From NCBI GenBank assembly GCA_012961645.1, contig DTYY01000045.1, positions 1-15,485 on the forward strand: a DNA stretch of 15,485 nucleotides, given 5' to 3'. Below are positions 1-7,833 of this stretch, piece by piece. Source of the DNA: Methanosarcinales archaeon (GTDB lineage Archaea; Halobacteriota; Methanosarcinia; Methanosarcinales; Methanogasteraceae). Numbering within the stretch: position 1 is the first letter of the stretch; every line of letters starts with the position of its first letter. Made by a program: the position numbers and the translations under genes. Under the pieces are notes generated by a model. That model was given only the letters and a program-made list of their open reading frames with translations. It searched no databases and was not told the origin of the DNA.

Positions 1-127
1 CTGGACCCGCGGGTGATGCGTCGAAAGGGCTCGGCGATTCAGACCCTTTCTTGATACCACCGATCTTATTTGTGAGGGATTTGCCTGATGCAAGTCCTTT
101 CAGCTTACCTACCACCCCATCCAGCAT
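1..127 (-). CDS. Unrecognised protein, N-terminal fragment running off the left edge
   Basis: An open frame on the minus strand starts at an ATG at 127-125 and stays open to the window edge (42 codons). It encodes a Lys/Gly-rich start (MLDGVVGKLKGLASGKSL) followed by a Ser/Pro-rich stretch (SESPSPFDASPAGP) that looks like a linker before a domain outside the window. No clear Shine-Dalgarno sequence precedes the ATG. AT-rich TATA-like sequences (TATAAAAT, and further up CTTTTAAG) lie in the 40 bases upstream. The family cannot be named. The call rests on frame openness, start position and plausible composition, so it could be spurious. Confidence 0.4.
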   Translation of the reverse strand, partial: MLDGVVGKLKGLASGKSLTNKIGGIKKGSESPSPFDASPAGP

Positions 128-337
128 AATTGAGTCTATTTTATACGATTAATCAGACTTAAAAGTTGCGTTTAAGTGGAGTCTGGAGCGTGTGCATTCG
201 TGATCTCCTGAAAGTAGCCAGTTATGCGGCCATTTGTTATCGGCGCACCCATCTCTGCAAGTTCCTGGTTCTGATCTCTTTTGTGGTCGAGAGCAGTGGC
301 CTCCACGATCACCATATTGTTCTGAATAGTTCTCGAA

Positions 338-523
338 TTACTGTGACCTGATACCAAGTTGTTTCCTTATCAGTTCACAAAGACTCTCTTTGATCTCAGA
401 ATGTCTGGGGACGGGTGCTTTCTTTCCGTTCCCTGGATTCACATATATGTCGTGTCTTCCACCGTGGCGTTTCAGATAGCATCCGGAATCTACCAGTTCT
501 CGTACAAAATCACGCCGTTTCAC
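338..523 (-). CDS. hicA: HicA-family toxin (putative mRNA interferase)
   Basis: This 61-residue protein has the compact HicA/YcfA dsRBD-like fold signature: an N-terminal KRRDFVREL helix, then LKRHGGRHDIYVNP, then a basic turn and VPRHSEIKESL before a last helix. His24 in the GGRH motif matches the catalytic histidine of HicA toxins, which cleave mRNA when free of antitoxin. The start is GTG at 523-521, overlapping the TGA of hicB by four bases (GTGA), so translation is probably coupled. The antitoxin gene comes first, the reverse of the E. coli order but common in other genomes. The length is usual for the family (about 60 residues) and nothing looks broken. Family assignment is firm from the motif; toxicity is inferred. 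Confidence 0.85.
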   Translation of the reverse strand: MKRRDFVRELVDSGCYLKRHGGRHDIYVNPGNGKKAPVPRHSEIKESLCELIRKQLGIRSQ

Positions 524-726
524 GCCTCGACTCCCAGTTCCTTGACCATAACGGCAGTCGGTGGTGGTGTCACATCATCTTCCATCATCAGCCTGTACGC
601 TTCCCGAATGTTCTCTTCGAGTTCTTCAAGAGATTCACCCTGACTGAATACCCCAGGAACTTCCTTGAGCTTACCGACATACCATCCCTCATCCATCCAA
701 TATTCAAGCGTAAAATGTCTTAACAC
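520..726 (-). CDS. hicB: HicB-family antitoxin, short form
   Basis: This 68-residue protein has the HicB partial RNase H-like core: an opening strand (FTLEYW), DEGWYVGKLKEVPGVFSQG, then a helix SLEELEENIREAYRLM. It should bind and neutralise the HicA encoded just downstream. The start is GTG at 726-724, with a good ribosome-binding site (GAGGTG) five bases upstream. The protein ends soon after the core and has no C-terminal ribbon-helix-helix or helix-turn-helix domain. Autorepression by DNA binding, seen for longer HicB proteins, is therefore not evident here. The pair stands 151 bases downstream of guaA on the same strand and could be read through from it, though a separate promoter is just as likely. 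Confidence 0.85.
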   Translation of the reverse strand: MLRHFTLEYWMDEGWYVGKLKEVPGVFSQGESLEELEENIREAYRLMMEDDVTPPPTAVMVKELGVEA

Positions 727-877
727 GGTGCCACCTCTTTACGTTGTTGTTTTGGCTAACATGCTACATATCATCTTCTCTTACCATTGGGCGCAAGGGC
801 CCCCTGGGAACGGCAACCACATCATGGAGTTGCTTTCGTGTAACAAAACGCCATGAAGAGTTTTTCTGTTACTGAAC

Positions 878-2410
878 TCAGCACGGCTCAATCGTGGACG
901 GCGGCTTGGAAGAGATCGCGTAAGCAACCCATGTCACCCCCCCGATCTCATTCGTGATCCGGCTACTGATCTTCTCGAGCACTTCGTACGGTAGCCTGAC
1001 AAAATCGGCAGTCATCGCCTCAACCGACTCCACCGCTCTGATGGTCACGATATGCCCGAGCGATCGCTCATCCCCGAGAACACCTGTCGCAAGATCGTCT
1101 CCGACCATTGCAAATGCCTGCCATACCTCATCATAACATCCTGCACTTCTCAGTTCCTCTTCGACGATCGCACTTGCGTCCCGGCAGATTCGCAGTTTAT
1201 CAGGTGTCACCTCGCCGATGATCCTTGCAGCAAGACCCGGACCTGGAAACGGGTGGCGGGTAACGATGCTGTCAGGCAGCCCGAGCATCTTTGCGACCGC
1301 ACGCACCTCATCCTTATAGAGGTCCTGTATCGGCTCGATCAGCCGCAGTTTCATCCCATCTGGCAGCGCTCCGACGTTGTGGTGTGACTTGATGCGGGAT
1401 GCGAGATCTGATGTCGCAGCGCTCTCGATGCGATCAGGGTAGATCGTGCCCTGCGCCAGAAAATCGACATCACTGATCCGGGCTGCAACCTCATCAAAGA
1501 CCCTGATGAACTCGTCGCCGATCACCTGCCGTTTCTCCTCTGGATCGCTTACTCTGCGCAATCTCTCCAAGAATCGATCTTCTGCATCGATGACCTCGAG
1601 ATTCATCATGAAATTGTCCTTGAACGTGCGCACAATCTCTTCGGTCTCGTTTTTCCGCATAAGACCGTTATCAACATATATGCAGGTCAACAGATCCCCG
1701 ATCGCACGGTGAATCAGAACCGCGACGGTTGCAGAATCAATCCCGCCACTCAAGCCCAGAACCACTTTTTTGGAGCCGACAGTCTCCTTAATCTTCTCAA
1801 TTGCGCTTTCGATGAACGATTCCGGACTCCAGCCCGCATCGCATCCGCATATCGAGAAGAGAAAGTTTTTGAGCACATCTTCACCCCTGTAGGTGTGCAC
1901 AACCTCGATATGGAACTGAATTCCGTAAATATGCCCCCTTCGAAATGCAGCGACCGGTGAGCCCACTGTGTGTGCGATGACATCGAAATCTGCCGGCAGA
2001 CTCCGGATCATATCGCCATGTGACATCCAGACGATCACAGTATCCTCGATCCCGGAGAAGAGATCTGTCTTATCATCCACAGAGAGTTCGGTCTTCCCGT
2101 ATTCGCGCATTCCTGCCCTGCTAACATCGCCATCCATAATATGCGCGATCAATTGTGCCCCATAACAGATTCCAAGTACTGGAATTCCGAGATTTAGTAT
2201 TTCAGGGTCGCATACCGGGGCACCATCTATATATATGCTGGATGGACCTCCCGATAGAATGACCGCCGCCGGATTCATCTCTTTGATCGTTTCATGGGAT
2301 GTGGTGTGCGGGACCAGTTCGGCATACACCCCGAGGTTCCTGCATCTCCGCACGATCAGGTGGCTATACTGCCCTCCAAAGTCCATAACAGCTACGAGTT
2401 GCTTCTCCAT
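878..2410 (-). CDS. guaA: GMP synthase (glutamine-hydrolysing), fused two-domain form
   Basis: Converts XMP to GMP using ATP and ammonia from glutamine, the last step of de novo GMP synthesis in the cytoplasm. The 510 residues hold a class I glutamine amidotransferase domain (about 1-190) with nucleophile Cys82 in GICYGAQ and the His167/Glu169 pair, an ATP-pyrophosphatase domain with the P-loop SGGIDS at 221-226, and a C-terminal dimerisation domain ending in ITNEIGG and SSKPPSTIE. Length is close to bacterial GuaA (525 in E. coli). Most archaea encode the two halves as separate genes, so the fusion is notable. The usual QFHPEV reads QFHIEV, and the end is EPC where EWE is common. The ATG at 2410 starts the conserved first strand; its upstream ribosome-binding site is weak. 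It follows rps11 after 98 bases. Confidence 0.96.
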   Translation of the reverse strand: MEKQLVAVMDFGGQYSHLIVRRCRNLGVYAELVPHTTSHETIKEMNPAAVILSGGPSSIYIDGAPVCDPEILNLGIPVLGICYGAQLIAHIMDGDVSRAGMREYGKTELSVDDKTDLFSGIEDTVIVWMSHGDMIRSLPADFDVIAHTVGSPVAAFRRGHIYGIQFHIEVVHTYRGEDVLKNFLFSICGCDAGWSPESFIESAIEKIKETVGSKKVVLGLSGGIDSATVAVLIHRAIGDLLTCIYVDNGLMRKNETEEIVRTFKDNFMMNLEVIDAEDRFLERLRRVSDPEEKRQVIGDEFIRVFDEVAARISDVDFLAQGTIYPDRIESAATSDLASRIKSHHNVGALPDGMKLRLIEPIQDLYKDEVRAVAKMLGLPDSIVTRHPFPGPGLAARIIGEVTPDKLRICRDASAIVEEELRSAGCYDEVWQAFAMVGDDLATGVLGDERSLGHIVTIRAVESVEAMTADFVRLPYEVLEKISSRITNEIGGVTWVAYAISSKPPSTIEPC

Positions 2411-2508
2411 CGCAAGTATCTCGTTAGTTCTTCTCTCAATCGCTTCTCGTATGCCAAATACATCTATGGTATATCAGATGAATCCCCACATCAAATAATC
2501 GACGTGGA

Positions 2509-2898
2509 TCAGATCCTTCTGCCCCGACGCCCGCCTTTCGAGAGTGTACCGTCGTGCGGAAGCGGTGTCACATCCTCGATTCTTCCGATGCGTATCCCGG
2601 TCCTTGCAAAAGCACGTACGGCAGCCTGTGCACTCGGTCCCGGGCTTCGCTGTTTGTTGCCGCCAGGGGCTCTGATCTTGATATGAACGCCTGTAAACCC
2701 GCGGTTCTTCAACTGCTCGACCACCTGAGCAACGATCTTCATCGAGATGTATGGGGAGCCCTCGTCCCGCGCCACCTTGGTGACCATGCCGCCAGACGAT
2801 TTTGCAATGGTCTCAGCCCCGGTCAGATCGGTGACCGTGATGATCGTGTTGTTGAAGGAGGAATGGATATGCGCAACTGCCCATTTCTGTTCTGCCAT
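2509..2898 (-). CDS. rps11: 30S ribosomal protein uS11
   Basis: Small-subunit platform protein that contacts the 3' region of 16S rRNA. The 129 residues show the complete uS11 pattern: [18 protein letters not shown] near the start, [30 protein letters not shown], and a C-terminal [13 protein letters not shown] followed by a basic GGRRGRRI tail typical of the archaeal form. Its ATG is five bases past the uS4 stop, and a GGAGG lies over the end of the uS4 gene about ten bases upstream, so the two are co-translated. In most euryarchaea the next gene is RNA polymerase subunit D; here a 98-base gap and guaA follow. Confidence 0.98.
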   Translation of the reverse strand: MAEQKWAVAHIHSSFNNTIITVTDLTGAETIAKSSGGMVTKVARDEGSPYISMKIVAQVVEQLKNRGFTGVHIKIRAPGGNKQRSPGPSAQAAVRAFARTGIRIGRIEDVTPLPHDGTLSKGGRRGRRI

Positions 2899-2903
2899 CT
2901 TCT

Positions 2904-3479
2904 TTACGCCTCCTCGCTTACCCCGTCCAGTATACTCTCTCCGGTAGCAACCTGGGTCGGATGCTCAGGATGCAGTTCGTGTGCAAGCGGAGAACTCCTG
3001 TAATAATCGATCTGCATCGCCTCTTCCTTTGAGACGAGATAACTCGGTATCGTAGTTCTGCGACCTGCGATAGCGATGTGCCCGTGTGTGATGAACTGCC
3101 GCGCCTGCCGCATGGTATGCGCAAGCCCCTGCCTGTACACCTGTGTCTGCAAACGACGTTCAAGAATATCTTTTACCTCGAACGTCAGAATATCGGGCAG
3201 ACCCGTATCAGCCGGCATGATTTCAAAGCGCTGCAACCGCGCAATGATCTTTTCTGCTTCATCCTTTATATGCCCTGTAAAGTTTCCTGCTGCGGATTCG
3301 GCAAGCAGCCTTCGTGCAGCGCGCCGATATTTCCGAAGAGTGCTTTCTGCGGTCCAGACCTCACGCTTATTCCGCAGTCCATAAGTTTTGACCAGTTCAA
3401 CTTCTTTTGCAAGCCTTTCAGCCTGCCAAGGATGTTTTGGCGTGCTGTATTGTTTATGACGCTTACGTGGATGTCCCAT
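2904..3479 (-). CDS. rps4: 30S ribosomal protein uS4
   Basis: Primary 16S rRNA-binding protein needed early in 30S assembly. The 191 residues begin [18 protein letters not shown], a typical archaeal uS4 start, continue with a basic helical region ([15 protein letters not shown]), and carry an S4 RNA-binding domain around residues 105-170 that includes [15 protein letters not shown] and [14 protein letters not shown]. The C-terminal tail ends in acidic residues, as in archaeal homologues. The ATG at 3479 has an AGGTG ribosome-binding site about five bases upstream, in the 19-base gap after uS13. It sits second in a uS13-uS4-uS11 set, the conserved archaeal alpha-operon order. Confidence 0.98.
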   Translation of the reverse strand: MGHPRKRHKQYSTPKHPWQAERLAKEVELVKTYGLRNKREVWTAESTLRKYRRAARRLLAESAAGNFTGHIKDEAEKIIARLQRFEIMPADTGLPDILTFEVKDILERRLQTQVYRQGLAHTMRQARQFITHGHIAIAGRRTTIPSYLVSKEEAMQIDYYRSSPLAHELHPEHPTQVATGESILDGVSEEA

Positions 3480-3498
3480 TCACTCACCTATTCATTAA

Positions 3499-3984
3499 TC
3501 ATGCGCGTTTTCTGCTGACACCGACCGTGGCACCTGATCTTCCGGTTGACCTCGTCCGCTGCCCGTGAACCCGAAGACCCCGTTCATGCCGGATACCACA
3601 GTAACTGCGGGTCTTCTTCATAATGTTTATATCCTCATTCACCGACAGAACCAGATCCACACCTATGAGATGCCTGTCTTTGCCGGTTGTAACATCTTTT
3701 CTTCGATTCAACATCCATGAAGGTACCGCATCTCCAAATTCATCGATCGTTTTCTTGATTTTTTCGATTTCGTGGTCATCAAGTGACCCTATTATCTCCG
3801 TAGGCTCTATTCCGGCGCTGTTTGCGAGAATTTTCGCTGTCCGTATGCCGATACCCTTCAATCCGGTGAGTGCATACTGCACCGATTTGTGTCCGTCCAG
3901 ATCGGTGTTTGCGATGCGGACAAGATGCCTTAACTCTGGTGTTTCTTCGGCGATTTCTTCAATAGTTTCTTCGACGTCTTCCAT
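3499..3984 (-). CDS. rps13: 30S ribosomal protein uS13
   Basis: Head protein of the small subunit that contacts tRNA and bridges to the 50S subunit. Of its 161 residues, the first 18 or so are strongly acidic ([18 protein letters not shown]), then the family pattern starts: [15 protein letters not shown], a helix-hairpin-helix segment [28 protein letters not shown], and a basic C-terminus with [17 protein letters not shown]. It is slightly longer than many archaeal homologues because of the acidic N-terminus. The start is supported by a perfect GGAGG six bases upstream of the ATG. It is the first gene of the minus-strand operon and is divergent from pcn across about 200 bases. Confidence 0.98.
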   Translation of the reverse strand: MEDVEETIEEIAEETPELRHLVRIANTDLDGHKSVQYALTGLKGIGIRTAKILANSAGIEPTEIIGSLDDHEIEKIKKTIDEFGDAVPSWMLNRRKDVTTGKDRHLIGVDLVLSVNEDINIMKKTRSYCGIRHERGLRVHGQRTRSTGRSGATVGVSRKRA

Positions 3985-4045
3985 ACTGTTCCTCCGAGCA
4001 ATCAGCCGCGGATATGCAATTCGTAATTCGATCTCGGTTTTGATG

Positions 4046-4054
4046 TAGATAAAG
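4046..4054 (-). promoter_or_regulatory. Probable TATA box for the rps13 operon
   Basis: On the minus strand this reads CTTTATCTA, close to the archaeal TATA consensus. A start site about 26 bases further on would fall near 4024, giving a leader of about 40 bases that includes the GGAGG at 3991-3995. Position and sequence fit; no transcript data. Confidence 0.45.
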
Positions 4055-4073
4055 TATTCGTTTGTCGGTGTTC

Positions 4074-4085
4074 ACATACGTATGT
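4074..4085. promoter_or_regulatory. Perfect 12-base palindrome, candidate operator
   Basis: ACATACGTATGT is a perfect inverted repeat. With a one-base slip it is flanked by GTGTTC on one side and CACAC on the other, which extends the symmetry. It lies about 20 bases upstream of the rps13 TATA-like box and about 100 bases upstream of the pcn start, in the shared divergent region. It could bind a dimeric regulator of either side. The role is inferred from symmetry and place. Confidence 0.35.
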
Positions 4086-4174
4086 CACACTCAATAATTT
4101 TCTTGCAGCATCAACCATTATAGTTGCCGAGGGTTAATGATAAATACACGTAACCCCCACTTAGTTATATTATT

Positions 4175-4180
4175 GGAGGG
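4175..4180 (+). promoter_or_regulatory. Ribosome-binding site that sets the pcn start
   Basis: GGAGGG lies seven bases before the ATG at 4188. The same frame is open from an ATG at 4137, but that start has no ribosome-binding site and would add 17 residues not expected in PCNA. The site therefore selects 4188. Confidence 0.8.
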
Positions 4181-4187
4181 AAAAGAT

Positions 4188-4925
4188 ATGTTCAAAGCAG
4201 TTATAAACGCAGAAATATTGCAGGATGCGATCAAAGCAATTTCGGCGATCATCGATGAGTCGCGTTTTGAGATCTCATCTGATAAATTATTAGCGCGGGC
4301 TGTCGATCCTGCGAATGCTGCGATGGTATCACTCGAGTTATCAGGGGGCGCATTCGCATCCATGGAGGGAACAGAGTGTGAAATCGGCATCGATCTGGGT
4401 AGATTTAGCGAAGTTCTGGGTATGGCGGACAAAAACAGTGAAATCGAGCTGGAACTGGACCCAAACACTCATAAACTCAATATCACAATGGGAGGTTTTT
4501 CGTATAAGCTGTCGCTGCTTGATCCATCAACACTGCGGAAAGCCCCAACTGTTCCCGTACTCGATCTTCCGGCAGAGATTACGCTTTCAGGCACCGTATT
4601 CAGGCGCATGATCAAAGCGGCTGAGATGGTGAGCGATCACATGAGCATGGGCGTGCGTGATGGGGTATTCTTCATGGAAGCGACCGGTGACACCGATCAT
4701 GTCAGCATGGACCTCCCGGGTTCTGATATGATCAGCATCGTCCCTGCAGAAGTCAGGTCGCTGTACTCACTGGATTACCTGTCCGACATCAGTAAGGGGG
4801 TTGGCAATGCAGGCGAGGTCGTCATCAATCTGGGGCGCGATCTACCAGCAAGCATCCGGTTTGAGCTTGCTAACGGCGACTGCATGGTAAAGTATGTCCT
4901 TGCACCACGGATCGAATCGGACTGA
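4188..4925 (+). CDS. pcn: DNA polymerase sliding clamp (PCNA)
   Basis: Ring-shaped trimeric clamp that tethers DNA polymerase, ligase, FEN1 and other replication proteins to DNA. The 245 residues from the chosen ATG are the usual archaeal length. The sequence opens FKAVINAEILQDAIKAI, has LARAVDPANAAMVSLEL in the first clamp domain, a linker region PTVPVLDLPAEITL that matches the interdomain connecting loop, and a C-terminus ending MVKYVLAPRIESD, the strand and tail that meet PIP-box partners. It heads a plus-strand run: the PAC2 gene begins six bases after its stop and the run continues through two more genes. A TATA-like TGATAAAT near 4138-4145 is at a suitable distance for a short leader. 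Confidence 0.97.
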   Translation: MFKAVINAEILQDAIKAISAIIDESRFEISSDKLLARAVDPANAAMVSLELSGGAFASMEGTECEIGIDLGRFSEVLGMADKNSEIELELDPNTHKLNITMGGFSYKLSLLDPSTLRKAPTVPVLDLPAEITLSGTVFRRMIKAAEMVSDHMSMGVRDGVFFMEATGDTDHVSMDLPGSDMISIVPAEVRSLYSLDYLSDISKGVGNAGEVVINLGRDLPASIRFELANGDCMVKYVLAPRIESD

Positions 4926-4931
4926 TCAACG

Positions 4932-5756
4932 ATGGCAAATAACTATACCACCACAGTGATCAGAGGAGATGACCAGCCACTGACGTTCACGAGCGATATC
5001 ACGATTCACGAGTTGCAGGATATCGAACTAAGCGAGCCAGTCATGCTCGAGGGCTTGCCCGGTTTCGGACACGTCGGCAAACTGGTTGCCGAACACCTGA
5101 TCGACGAGTTACATGCGACACGGATCATCGATATCTACTCAACCTATTTTCCACCGCAGGCAATCGTGCTCGATGACTGCGCTGTCAGACTCGCCCGAAA
5201 CGAGATATATGCAGCTCGGTCAGAGGACGGAAAGAGTGATCTGCTGATCCTGGTTGGGGATAACCAGAGCGCAACAAACGCGGGGCATTACCACCTCTGC
5301 AACGTTTTTCTTGATATTGCAGAGCGGTTTGGTGTCTCCAGAATCTATACACTCGGAGGATATGCAACCGGTCAGCTGGAGGATACGAACACCGTGATCG
5401 GGGCTGTCAACAATCCTGACATGGTCGAGGAATTGACCGGATATGGTGTCGATTTTCAGGAGAGCGAACCATGGGGTGGCATCATCGGCGTTTCAGGGAT
5501 CCTGCTTGCCATGAGCATGGAGAGAAACATCGATGCAGCCTGCCTGATGGGCATCACATCAGGATATATCGTCGATCCGATGAGTGCGCAGGCAGTGCTT
5601 CGCGTGCTCAGCCAGGCGCTTGGCATCGAGGTGGACATGCAGGCGCTCGAGGAACATGCCGCGGAGATGGAGAAGGTCGTAGCAAAACTGGAGGAGATGC
5701 AGCAGATGCAGATGTCCATGATCAAGGGCGATGAGGATCTGCATTATATCGGATGA
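4932..5756 (+). CDS. PAC2-family protein (archaeal proteasome assembly chaperone family)
   Basis: This 274-residue protein matches the PAC2/COG2047 family, whose archaeal members (PbaA/PbaB group) include a proteasome assembly chaperone. Visible features are the LEGLPGFGHVGKLVAEHLI segment around residues 40-58, a middle LYSTYFPP-like strand (IYSTYFPPQAIVL), TLGGYATGQL, an SGILLAMSMERNI helix, and a C-terminal coiled-coil-like, Met/Gln-rich stretch (EKVVAKLEEMQQMQMSMI). The end is DLHYIG: a Tyr is near the terminus, but it is not a clean hydrophobic-Tyr-any (HbYX) ending, so direct docking on the 20S ring is uncertain. It starts six bases after pcn and its stop overlaps the next start (ATGA). 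The family is secure; the precise role is not. Confidence 0.88.
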   Translation: MANNYTTTVIRGDDQPLTFTSDITIHELQDIELSEPVMLEGLPGFGHVGKLVAEHLIDELHATRIIDIYSTYFPPQAIVLDDCAVRLARNEIYAARSEDGKSDLLILVGDNQSATNAGHYHLCNVFLDIAERFGVSRIYTLGGYATGQLEDTNTVIGAVNNPDMVEELTGYGVDFQESEPWGGIIGVSGILLAMSMERNIDAACLMGITSGYIVDPMSAQAVLRVLSQALGIEVDMQALEEHAAEMEKVVAKLEEMQQMQMSMIKGDEDLHYIG

Positions 5757-7831
5757 CGCTCGAAAAATTCTTCAGACCGGACTGTGTAGCAATCGTTGGC
5801 GCGTCCCGCGAGGAGGGTAAAGTCGGTAGAGTCGTGCTTAAAAACATCAGAGAGGGATTTAAGGGGGCTATCTATCCGATAAATCCGAAATCAGATGAGA
5901 TCGACGGATTGAGGTGCTATCCTGATATCACCAGCGCACCGCCTGTCGATCTCGCGGTCATCGTCGTGCCGGCAAAGGTCGTGCCCGGAGTGCTCCGGGA
6001 ATGCGGTAGGAAAGGGGTTAAGAACACGGTGGTCATCTCAGCCGGTTTCAAGGAAGCAGGAGCCGCAGAACTGGAGATGGAATGTGTTGATATCGTCAGA
6101 GAATACGGCATGAGGATGCTTGGACCAAACAGCCTCGGTTTCATAAGTACCCATTCAGGTCTAAATGCATCTTTTGCTGCTGGCATGGCGATTCCCGGGG
6201 ATATCGGTCTTGCATCGCAGAGCGGGGCGCTCTGCACCGCAATTCTTGACTGGGCAGAGATCAAGCGGTTCGGATTCTCGATCTTTGTCAGTCTTGGTAA
6301 CAAGGCTGACATCACTGAGAACGATATCATCCAGGCGATGGCAGAGGATGACGAAACAAGCGTGATACTGCTGTATCTGGAAGGAATAAAGAATGGAAGG
6401 GAGTTTATGGACATCGCCGGCAATGTCACGGCAGATAAGAAACCGATCATCGTGATAAAGGCGGGTAGTACTGGTTCGGGTGCAAGAGCGGTGTCATCAC
6501 ACACAGGAACTCTTGCAGGCTCTGATGTCGCGTACAACGCTGCGTTCCGCCAGAGCGGCGTGATCAGAGCCGCATCGATCGAAGCAATGTTTGATTACGG
6601 GCTTGCTTTCGCGTATCAGCAGCTACCACCCGGCGACAGGATTGCGATCATCACCAATGCAGGCGGACCCGGCGTGCTCGCGGCTGATGCGTGCGAAACG
6701 CTTGGCATGACGATTGCAACATTTGAGCCTGAGACGATAGAGACGCTCAGATCATCTCTTCCCGTGGCAGCAAGCATCTATAACCCGGTGGACGTGCTCG
6801 GAGATGCCGTGCCCGAACTGTACAGATATGCCATCGAAGCGGTCATCAGTGACGACAATGTCAGCGGTGTCATCGTTCTTGCATCGCCGCAGGCTATGAC
6901 TGACATGGAGCATATCGCAGAGATCGTCGTCGATGCAAACCAGAAATCGTCAAAGCCGATTCTCGTATCATTGATGGGCGGGGAGCAGGCACTCAAGGGC
7001 GAGAAGATCCTTTCTGCAGGAAGGGTCCCGAACTATCCGTTCCCTGAGCGGGCTGCACAGACGATGCGTGCAATGATCGATTATGCAGAGATCACTGCAC
7101 GAACGTACACAGATCCACCGGATTTTGATGTCGACCGAAAGGCAGTGCAGGAGATTCTTGATAATGAAAGAAGAAAGGGGAATAAAAGACCTGGGATCGA
7201 ATGTCTGCCCATACTGAAACGATACGGGATACCTGTGGCAGAATCGATCGTGGCTTCCACCAGAAAGCAGGCAGTTAAGGCTGCCAGTCGCATCGGATAC
7301 CCTGTGGTCATGAAGGTGGTATCAGCAGACATATCACACAAAACCGATGTCGGTGGGGTGCGAACAGACATCAGGGATGCGGATGAGGCAGGCATCGTCT
7401 ATGACAGCATGATGCACCGGATCCACCGCTATATGCCCGGAGCCAGGATCGAGGGCGTGCTGGTTCAGAAGATGCTTGAGGGTGGCAGAGAGGTCATAAT
7501 CGGCATGAACCGGGACCCCCAGTTCGGTCCGATGATCATGTTCGGACTGGGCGGGATATCTGTGGAGGTGATGAGGGACGTGGCATTCAGGATCGCTCCT
7601 ATCACCGAAAAGGATGCCGATGAGATGATAAAAGAGATCAGGGCATATCCGATGCTTCTTGGCATCCGGGGAGAGAAACCGTCGGATATAGATTCGATAA
7701 AGGAAATTTTGCTCCGTTTCTCAAAATTGTGCAGCGATTTCCCTGAAATCGTGGAGATTGACATCAATCCAATGCTCGTTTTTGAAGATGGGTGCGTCGC
7801 AGTTGACATAAGGCTTACACTGGAGGAATGA
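5753..7831 (+). CDS. Acyl/acetyl-CoA synthetase (ADP-forming), fused alpha-beta
   Basis: Catalyses acyl-CoA + ADP + phosphate to acid + CoA + ATP, a substrate-level ATP-yielding step in archaea. The 692 residues carry a CoA-binding Rossmann-like domain (about 5-130, VAIVGASREEGKVG), a succinyl-CoA ligase-like domain with SQSGAL at 156-161 and the probable phosphohistidine His250 in SSHTGTLAGSD, a further flavodoxin-like domain with TNAGGPG near 301, and an ATP-grasp domain from about 470 to the end (VMKVVSADISHKTDVGG). In several archaea these are split into alpha and beta subunits; here they are one chain in alpha-beta order. The start overlaps the PAC2 stop by four bases. Substrate preference (acetyl-, propionyl-, aryl-CoA) cannot be told from sequence. 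Confidence 0.93.
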   Translation: MTLEKFFRPDCVAIVGASREEGKVGRVVLKNIREGFKGAIYPINPKSDEIDGLRCYPDITSAPPVDLAVIVVPAKVVPGVLRECGRKGVKNTVVISAGFKEAGAAELEMECVDIVREYGMRMLGPNSLGFISTHSGLNASFAAGMAIPGDIGLASQSGALCTAILDWAEIKRFGFSIFVSLGNKADITENDIIQAMAEDDETSVILLYLEGIKNGREFMDIAGNVTADKKPIIVIKAGSTGSGARAVSSHTGTLAGSDVAYNAAFRQSGVIRAASIEAMFDYGLAFAYQQLPPGDRIAIITNAGGPGVLAADACETLGMTIATFEPETIETLRSSLPVAASIYNPVDVLGDAVPELYRYAIEAVISDDNVSGVIVLASPQAMTDMEHIAEIVVDANQKSSKPILVSLMGGEQALKGEKILSAGRVPNYPFPERAAQTMRAMIDYAEITARTYTDPPDFDVDRKAVQEILDNERRKGNKRPGIECLPILKRYGIPVAESIVASTRKQAVKAASRIGYPVVMKVVSADISHKTDVGGVRTDIRDADEAGIVYDSMMHRIHRYMPGARIEGVLVQKMLEGGREVIIGMNRDPQFGPMIMFGLGGISVEVMRDVAFRIAPITEKDADEMIKEIRAYPMLLGIRGEKPSDIDSIKEILLRFSKLCSDFPEIVEIDINPMLVFEDGCVAVDIRLTLEE
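7822..7826 (+). promoter_or_regulatory. Ribosome-binding site that sets the BioD/DRTGG start
   Basis: GGAGG lies one base before an ATG at 7828 and seven bases before a second in-frame ATG at 7834. The spacing favours 7834, giving MKSILIGS rather than MNMKSILIGS. Confidence 0.65.
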
Positions 7832-7833
7832 AT

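Noticed and set aside
166..351. Small plus-strand frame beside the hicA end
   Set aside because: Composition is random-looking, it has no ribosome-binding site and it lies opposite the hicA 3' end.
172..357. Small minus-strand frame overlapping the end of hicA
   Set aside because: It needs a TTG start without a ribosome-binding site, overlaps hicA by 20 bases, and its 61 residues resemble no family I know.
415..723. Plus-strand frame of 102 codons across hicBA
   Set aside because: It is the complement of two well-supported genes and has no family resemblance.
1052..1387. Plus-strand frame of 111 codons inside guaA
   Set aside because: Antisense shadow of guaA; no ribosome-binding site and no recognisable protein.
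4137..4187. N-terminal extension of PCNA
   Set aside because: No ribosome-binding site for the ATG at 4137, and the extra 17 residues are not part of the family; the GGAGGG before 4188 decides.
5917..6537. Minus-strand frame of 206 codons inside the acyl-CoA synthetase gene
   Set aside because: Long but antisense to conserved catalytic segments; Ser/Pro/Ala-rich shadow composition.
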